Below, piece by piece: positions 23,703-29,242 of a stretch of DNA of 29,242 bases (the stretch's first letter is position 1; every line of letters starts with the position of its first letter). Location of the stretch: NCBI GenBank assembly GCA_003990745.1, contig RBNI01000572.1:1-29242 (forward strand), written 5' to 3'. The stretch comes from Jimgerdemannia flammicorona. Lineage: Eukaryota; Mucoromycota; Endogonomycetes; Endogonales; Endogonaceae. The translations under genes and the position numbers were made by a program. The notes under the pieces are model-generated. The model searched no databases. It saw only the letters and a program-made list of their open reading frames with translations, and was not told where the DNA came from.

Positions 23703-24014
23703 TCACTTTTTAACCTCAATTTGAGCAGTTAATCGACCATTCTGTTGTAATTGGGCTTTTAACTCGTTGATTTCATTAATTGGCTCTTGCGGGGTGAGTT
23801 TTTTTAATCTTTCCACTTTGGCTTCTAACTCCTTTATTCTATTCAACAACTCTTGTTTTTGTCTTTTGTTCCACTTCTTGGATGTTTCTTGAAATTTGGT
23901 TATTTCTTCTCTTTCAACTTCTAGTGTCTCCTTAGTAGCAGATAGTTCTTTTTCCAACTCTTTGGTTTTGTTTTTTAGGCAAAAACTATAAAAATTAGTG
24001 ATTAACTCTTCTTC
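23703..24014 (-). CDS. AT-rich, lysine-rich coiled-coil frame of bacterial (mollicute-like) character
   Basis: A minus-strand frame open from 24014 to a TGA at 23703-23705. There is no ATG; TTG at 23955-23957 is a possible start, so the frame may be a 5' truncated relic. It is almost all K, E, Q, N, L and I with heptad spacing, including ETLEVEREEITKFQ, SKKWNKRQKQELLNRIKEL and EPINEINELKAQLQ, predicting a long coiled coil. Codon use is strongly A/T-ending, unlike the genes on either side. It overlaps the 3' end of the upstream zinc-ribbon frame by 20 nt, a bacterial style of packing. No intron signal is needed. Under code 4 it would continue a few codons beyond the TGA into flanking DNA. I recognise no named family. 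Confidence 0.5.
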   Translation of the reverse strand, partial: EEELITNFYSFCLKNKTKELEKELSATKETLEVEREEITKFQETSKKWNKRQKQELLNRIKELEAKVERLKKLTPQEPINEINELKAQLQQNGRLTAQIEVKK

Positions 24015-24318
24015 TCAAGATTAGTTCATTTGACTTGTCTTTTTCTAAATGACAAAAACATCTCCTTCTATTTCTCTTTAATCTACCACATTCTTCACAT
24101 CAAGACAAGTTATTATTTTCAAAGTCTCTTTTACAATCCTTACAAATAAAAACTCTGTCAAAGAAATCTTCTTTTCTTTTATTATGAGCTACTATTTCAT
24201 AAGTAGTAGGAGTAGTAGCAAGGTTAAAGTTGGTTGGGTCTTTAAAATCTAGCAAACAGAAATTGCATTTACTCTTTTCGCCTTTGGTAAATAGAATTAC
24301 ATTATAATCTAACTTCAT
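23995..24318 (-). CDS. small zinc-ribbon-like protein with an in-frame TGA read as Trp
   Basis: Starts at ATG 24318 (MKLDYNVILFTKGEKSKCNFC). In the standard code it stops at TGA 24100-24102 after 72 residues. Read with TGA as Trp it continues in frame to TAA at 23995, 107 residues in all. The extension looks genuinely coding: it completes a series of cysteine pairs, C18-C21, C59-C62, C74-C77 and C87-x-C89-H90, with WCEECGRLKRNRRRCFCH straddling the TGA. The upstream frame stops 9 nt before this ATG. Together this fits a mollicute or other code-4 bacterial gene; fungal mitochondria also use code 4, but this is not a standard mitochondrial gene. Function unknown; a small nucleic-acid-binding protein is possible. 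Confidence 0.6.
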
Positions 24319-24327
24319 AATGCTTAT

Positions 24328-24555
24328 TTACTCTTTTGTAAGATATAAGAGTTGAATCTTTTCTTTTACTTTCTTTGCTATATATTTGATTTTTGAAAGC
24401 CTATTTACTTTTTCTCTTCTCAATTCCTTTATTTTTTTCTCTTTAAAAAATACAGTATGTTCCAAACTACATACTTTTTTTAAAAGTTCATTGGCTTACT
24501 TATTAAACTGGTCAACTATTTCATTAAATTGCCTTTTTTTTCATTTATGAGATTT
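24328..24555 (-). pseudogene. broken lysine-rich coiled-coil frame, code-4-like, cut by the repeat junction
   Basis: Reading leftwards, one frame gives SHKW (W from TGA 24541-24543), KKRQFNEIVDQFNK, a TAA at 24496-24498, then ANELLKKVCSLEH, FFKEKKIKELRREKVNRLSK and onward to TAA 24328-24330. The motif S-x-KW-x-KRQ resembles SKKWNKRQKQ in the frame at 23703-24014, suggesting a shared family. The internal TAA is a stop in any of the relevant codes, so this copy is broken. Its 5' end is lost where the repeat begins near 24558. Confidence 0.5.
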
Positions 24556-24557
24556 TT

Positions 24558-25888
24558 TGTAAGCGCACAACCTCTAAGCCACCAAAATCACAAGCAACCT
24601 CTAAACAAATCTGGAAATCACCTGCATGATCACAAAGCTGAGTCAAACCGAAGTAACAGTACATAAAGCTGAGTCAATATGAAGTCACAGAACACAAGAT
24701 TCATATAAACAGAATCTTATCAATCAGGACTAAATATATATACTGGGCACTGAGATGTATCGAAACAGAGAACCAAAACAAATAATAATGACAACTTCTA
24801 AATATATACAAATATGACCACTGAGATCTATAACTACATCTGTACTGACATTTGGAATGCTATTGTCAACCAAGTCATATCTCTTCTGCCCCTTATGAAT
24901 ATCCATAGCCTAGCACCCCTCTACTTCATGGAAGTCTGATGGAATACTCTGAACATACTTAGTGAGGCCCACCAAATTGGACAAATCTCAAGCTACTACC
25001 AGATCAGCTACCTCCTAGAAGATATGGTCGAATACCACCACAATACAGATATTACTCAGATGTCTCAACACCAGAAGCTCATCACCCGCAAATATTGAGA
25101 ACTCTTCTATGAGTATAGCACTGTTATTCTCTGCCTCTGAGTTACTACTACTGAAATGGTTGCTATTCTGTCCTATAGCCAAATCGATGATATAATATAA
25201 GAACTCAACCACAAGTACCTTGAGTACATTGAAACTACAGACAGAACCTTTCTACATCCAAATGACTATATCTTGCAAATGCCTCAAGTCGGATATGCCA
25301 TGAAGGATGTCTATGATATAATCTACTTCGATGAAGATGAAGCAGAAGACAATAATCCCTCTGACGCCGATATGACCTTAAGCCAAGGATCTCTGCCAAC
25401 CCTGATCACACTGCCAATCTTGCTGATAAACTTACAACAATTTATAAATGCATATGAGACTTATTGAGACAATGACCACTGGTATGAATACTAATTTGCA
25501 TTTACCCCTAATTACTTCAATTATAATGAAGAGACTGGAGAACACAATCTATACCTTCAGATAACCCTTGAGATCGAACCAACCACTCTACCACCTGAGT
25601 ACAAGTGATATGAGCCACAGCCGCCAGCTTACTATAATTCTGTAACTTATAGTGCTATAATCTATAGAAGGTACACAGACAGTAAATCTGATGAAAGCAA
25701 AGACAATGCACCTCTCCTTCACCCACCAATGCCTTATTCAGTATACGAGATAGATGATGCAATCCTGTGGGACAGTAATGAAGTCCCAATATATTACTAC
25801 CTCAGTGAACAAGGAGAAGTAATCCACGAACCACTCTTTCTAAATGACTACTTCATCAGAGATGATGTCATTGATGGTGATATTATCA
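24558..25888 (+). repeat. direct repeat, copy 1 (~1,331 nt)
   Basis: Begins TGTAAGCGCACAACCTCTAA and closely matches copy 2 throughout, at a level I judge by eye near 85-90%. A long frame (about 24813-25911) encodes an acidic, Tyr/Pro-rich protein with IIYFDEDEAEDNN and DMTLSQGSLPTLI. It is interrupted by several stops; its intact 3' part is 25729-25911. I recognise no domain. Confidence 0.8.
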
Positions 25889-26700
25889 AAGACTACCCAG
25901 ATAACATCTAAACCTATAAATAGCTTAGCAGTCATAGTATAGTTAGATTAGCCTTGTATAATATAACTGTGAACTGACTCAGCAGTCAGATGATCTTTTG
26001 ACATATCAGATCACACTTGTATTATATGACTGCATTCCAACTCAGCAAGACACTAAGTGCTACATCCATATCTAGTATAGTTTAGATAGCCCCTCACTAG
26101 TACAAATACCCCCTCTCTCAGACCTCAGAATCTCAGACTCAAACATACAAGAACATTCCTGAGCACTTCCTTACAATATCTCTTTATACAACTACTCCTA
26201 GTATAGCAATATCATGAATAGCAAATAAACCTATTTAATAACCCATAAACTATTCTTAAGTAAATCTGCTTCCCATTAGGTCTCACTCCTAACCCCATCA
26301 CGAAATTTCCTAATTGGTTATTATCTGCAGTGATACACCAATTCAACTAAGCTGGTCTTAGTTTCTTAAACTTCCTGAAATACAGAAAATCCTGAACATC
26401 CAGAACTAGTCCAAAAAAGGACTTTGATTGAGACATCAACCTGATCTTGAAATTAATAAGTGTAGAGGATGTACTTCATACAAAATTGATCTTGACTATA
26501 AGAAAACAGTCTTCTAGAATATCCAGAACTTCCAGAAAACTCCTTCAGAACTATGTAATGGTTACCTTAAAAAGCAACCCTCTTACAACTTGGTAGCAGC
26601 AGTTTACAATCCAATTCCGCTTCAAGATATTTCCTCACCCCACTACAAACCCTTCTGCGAATTTCTACAAATTAGTATAAAGCCCAATCTCTAAACTGGA
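25889..26700 (+). other. AT-rich non-coding stretch between repeat copy 1 and the gag-like remnant
   Basis: No open frame of note. It contains CTCTCTCAGACCTCAGAATC and CTCAAACATACAAGAACATT near 26110-26160, which look like the end of an LTR leader, but no clear TG..CA boundary or tRNA primer-binding site could be fixed by eye. Confidence 0.35.
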
Positions 26701-27704
26701 ATTTATCCCAAACTATCTGATAATTTGGAGAGAATTGAACCTGACGTATAAGAACAATTTGACCTCTACACCTGTAACAAGTGAGACAAACTTCACTCAA
26801 AGAAAGAAGTACTCTGATTAAATCAGCAAATAGGCGAAACCCTATTCACCGAACTCCTTGCACTACACCCAGTAAGTCAGGATGAAGAAGGTCTTATAGA
26901 AGCCTTCTTTACTCTTCTCAATAAGAGTTTTGTCAGCTCTACAAATCCAAGTGACCTAGGACAACCAGCAGCAGTCTTTCTAGCCTTAGTTTCTCATGAA
27001 GCTTAAGCCTCCATAGCCAAGTAGCTCAACTCTACCAACTTTCACCATACCAGGACCAAGACTGCATTATACTACCAATTCCAGAATAGTAAGGCCTACT
27101 ATATTCTCAAAGAAGAAGTAAGAGAAACCCTCCATCAACTACCTGACTCTGAACCTGAAGCAGGTTCAGCTACAACTCTACCTGAATCTGAAACCAATAC
27201 TGAACCAGAACTTAACTTTGAATTAAGTCCATCTGAAATCAGATATATAACTAATTCTGTCTACTTTGATGCTGAGCAAACCCAATTACATGGGAACCAA
27301 ACCGAAGAGGAGGAGGAGTATCTCAGTAAATTCGATCCCAGATATACTACTGAAGAAGATGTACCTCCATCAGGACAGAATATACCTATACAGTAACAGA
27401 CAGCTATCTATCGAGCCCTTACTTCAGACCCACAACTATTACTCTAGCAACTTACACAGACCCAAAGAACACCCTTACACTCTGCACTAGTATCTCAAGT
27501 AGTACTAGTAATACTACTACCAGCAGTCCAACCACCTTCAGCAAACAACATGGAAAACCAATAGATTCTAGACCTCACAGCCCAGGTAGCCATAATGGCA
27601 ACAACTATTACTGCCTTAGCTGAACAGACCTGACCTACAAAAAATCTGAGCCTACCTATCTTCAATAGTACTGCATAAGAAGTCCAAAGCTTCATTAGTA
27701 TAGT
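26700..27704 (+). pseudogene. stop-riddled gag-like remnant
   Basis: Frames with protein-like composition in short open pieces, for example EEGLIEAFFTLLNKSF, the acidic segment ESETNTEPELNFELSPSEI near 27190-27240, and LTAQVAIMATTITALAEQ near 27561. Stops inside it at 27571-27573, 27629-27631 and 27675-27677 are TAG, TGA and TAA, each one C-to-T change from CAG, CGA or CAA. Copy 2 of the repeat cuts it at about 27705. No catalytic domain seen. Confidence 0.45.
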
Positions 27705-29062
27705 TGTATAAGTGCATAACCTCCAAGCCACCAAAACCACACATCACCCTCTGAACAAGTCACTGAAATCACCTGCAACCTCTGAACAAATCTGGAAATC
27801 ACCTGCATGATCATAAAGCTGAGTCAAACTGAAGTCACAGTACATAAAACTGAGTCAACATGAAGTCATGGAATACAAGATTCACACAAACAGAATCTTA
27901 CCAATCAGGACCAAATGCATATATACTGAGCACCAAGATACATCAAAGCCAAGAACCAAAACAAATAATAACCACAACTTCTAAACACATATGAATATGA
28001 CTACTGAGATCTACAACCACATTTGCGCTGACATTTGGAATGCCATTGTCAACTGAGTCACACCCCCTCTACCTCTTATGAATATCCATAGCTTAGCACC
28101 CCTCTACTTTGTGGAAGCCTGATGGAATGTCCTGAATATGCTTAGTGAAGCTCACTGAATCAGACAAATCTCAAGCTACTATCAGATCAGCCACCTCTTG
28201 GAAGATATGGTTGAACACCACCATGATACAGACATTACCCAGATGTCTCAACACCAGAAGCTCATTGCCTACAAACATCGAGAACTCTTCTACAAGTATA
28301 GCACTGTTATTCCCCACCTCCAAGTTACTACTGCTAAAATGATTGTTACCCTGTCCTATAGCCAAATTGACGATATAATACAAGAACTCAACCACAAGTA
28401 TCTCGAGTATGTTGAAACCACAGACAGAATCTTCTTACACCTGAATGACTATATCTTGCAAATGCCTCAAGTCAGGTAGCTATGAAGGACATCTATGATA
28501 TAATCCACTTTGATGAAGATGAAGCAGAAGACAATGATCTCTCTGATACCGACATGACCTCAAGCCAAGGATCTCTACCAACCCTGATCACACCACCAAC
28601 TCTGCCGATGAACTTACAACAGTTTATAACAACATATGAGACTTATTGGGACAATGACCACTGGCACAAATACCAACCTATGTTTACCCCCGATTACTTC
28701 AACTACAATAAAGAGACCAGAGAATACAATCTATATCTCTAGACAACCCTCAAGATCAAACCAACCACTCTACTACCTGAGTATGAGCGACATGAATTAC
28801 AGCCGCCAGCTTACTACAACCCTATGACTCATAGTACTATAACCTATAGAAGGTATGTAGATAGTGAAACTGATGAAAATGATGCACCACTCATTCATCC
28901 ACCAACACCTTACCCAGCATACAAGACAGATGATATAATTCTATAGAATGGTGATGAAGTTCCAATGTATTACTATCTCAGCCAATAAGGAGAAGTAATC
29001 CACGAACCACTCTTACTAGATGACTACTTCATCAGAGATGATGTCATCGATAGTGATATCAT

Positions 29063-29064
<2 letters not shown>
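27705..29064 (+). repeat. direct repeat, copy 2 (~1,360 nt, truncated by poly-T)
   Basis: Begins TGTATAAGTGCATAACCTCC and parallels copy 1, with a short extra segment duplicating part of its first 60 nt. The match ends at ATAGTGATATCATCA, directly against the poly-T. It carries its own stops (for example TAG at 28476 and 28739) where copy 1 is open, and is open where copy 1 has stops. Confidence 0.8.

Positions 29065-29117
<53 letters not shown>
29065..29117 (+). repeat. poly-T run, 53 nt
   Basis: Pure T tract truncating repeat copy 2 within its coding-like frame. It could be the reversed poly-A tail of another retroposon inserted here, or an assembly join. Confidence 0.95.
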
Positions 29118-29120
<3 letters not shown>

Positions 29121-29242
29121 GTCACTTGGACTCTCTTTATTAACCAGCATCTATAGTAATATTGATATAGCCTAAGCTCTCATCCTATCCCACAAGGACC
29201 CCCCCCCTCCCTAGTTCCTGCAAATGATTTTTCTTTTATCTT
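29118..29242. other. unannotated tail after the poly-T
   Basis: 125 nt with a nine-base C run and no open frame or recognisable feature; it does not match repeat copy 1 where that copy would continue. Confidence 0.5.

Larger units (their letters stand above)
24558..29064 (+). mobile_element. decayed repeat/retroelement region (direct repeats flanking a gag-like remnant)
   Basis: A ~1.33-1.36 kb sequence occurs twice in the same orientation (24558-25888 and 27705-29064). Between the copies lies DNA with long but stop-riddled plus-strand frames, including acidic, proline-containing stretches and, around 27550-27700, a gag-like segment (LTAQVAIMATTITALAEQ, then SLPIFNSTA..EVQSFI). That segment resembles the N-terminus of Ty3-type gag proteins, and the second copy interrupts it. 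An LTR element with large LTRs, or nested copies of one repeat, would both fit. No reverse transcriptase, integrase or protease motif was seen in the window. All frames are interrupted, so the element is inactive here. Confidence 0.6.

Noticed and set aside
23497..23706. 69-codon minus-strand frame upstream of the IP3R-like ATG
   Set aside because: It straddles the composition boundary, shows no family resemblance, and most likely lies in 5' flank or UTR.
24558..29064. Reading the TGA codons of the repeat as Trp (code 4), as in the neighbouring AT-rich block
   Set aside because: The other copy has CGA or CAA/CAG at matching stops as well as TGG, and TAA/TAG stops also occur, so transition damage explains them better than an altered code.
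1..29242. CRISPR array, tRNA or rRNA genes
   Set aside because: No regularly spaced short direct repeats and no cloverleaf or rRNA-like conserved segments were seen on either strand.

Overview
This is a nuclear fragment from an intron-rich eukaryote, most likely an early-diverging fungus. Exons are about 50-55% GC and introns are short (about 50-200 nt, GT..AG). The ABC transporter and kinase read as fungal-type proteins. The IP3-receptor homologue is a gene kept only by some early-diverging fungal lines. A mollicute-like, code-4 DNA block beside it suggests a Mucoromycota host with Mollicutes-related endobacteria (for example Endogonales or Glomeromycotina); that taxonomic step is inference.

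Layout. (1) 221-1879, minus: 5' seven exons of a CaMK-type Ser/Thr kinase, running off the left edge. (2) 1880-4702: 2.8 kb intergenic, with one unidentified exon-like stretch. (3) 4703-11270, plus: a complete 19-exon ABCC/MRP full transporter of about 1,618 aa, including an 8-nt and a 19-nt microexon. (4) 11442-12429, minus: a four-exon U1A/U2B''-type snRNP gene that appears broken by several deletions. (5) 12536-23490, minus: a complete 29-exon inositol-trisphosphate-receptor-type Ca2+ channel. My hand-built model is 7,887 nt (2,628 aa) with every intron phase consistent. (6) About 23,700-24,555: an AT-rich, lysine-rich block with three bacterial-looking, operon-spaced reading frames that only read through if TGA is Trp. 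(7) 24558-29064: a decayed repeat or retroelement present as two direct copies; each stop I examined is one C-to-T or G-to-A change from a sense codon. (8) A poly-T run and a short unannotated tail.

Functionally, the kinase and the channel both belong to Ca2+ signalling, while the ABCC pump is a vacuolar or plasma-membrane transporter type. Nothing shows they are co-regulated. The channel keeps the pore filter, the C-terminal Zn site and the RIH domains. By eye it has lost most residues that contact IP3 in animal receptors, so its ligand is an open question. No tRNA, rRNA or CRISPR array was seen. Exon boundaries were assigned by hand from splice sites, phase and family resemblance, without transcript data.
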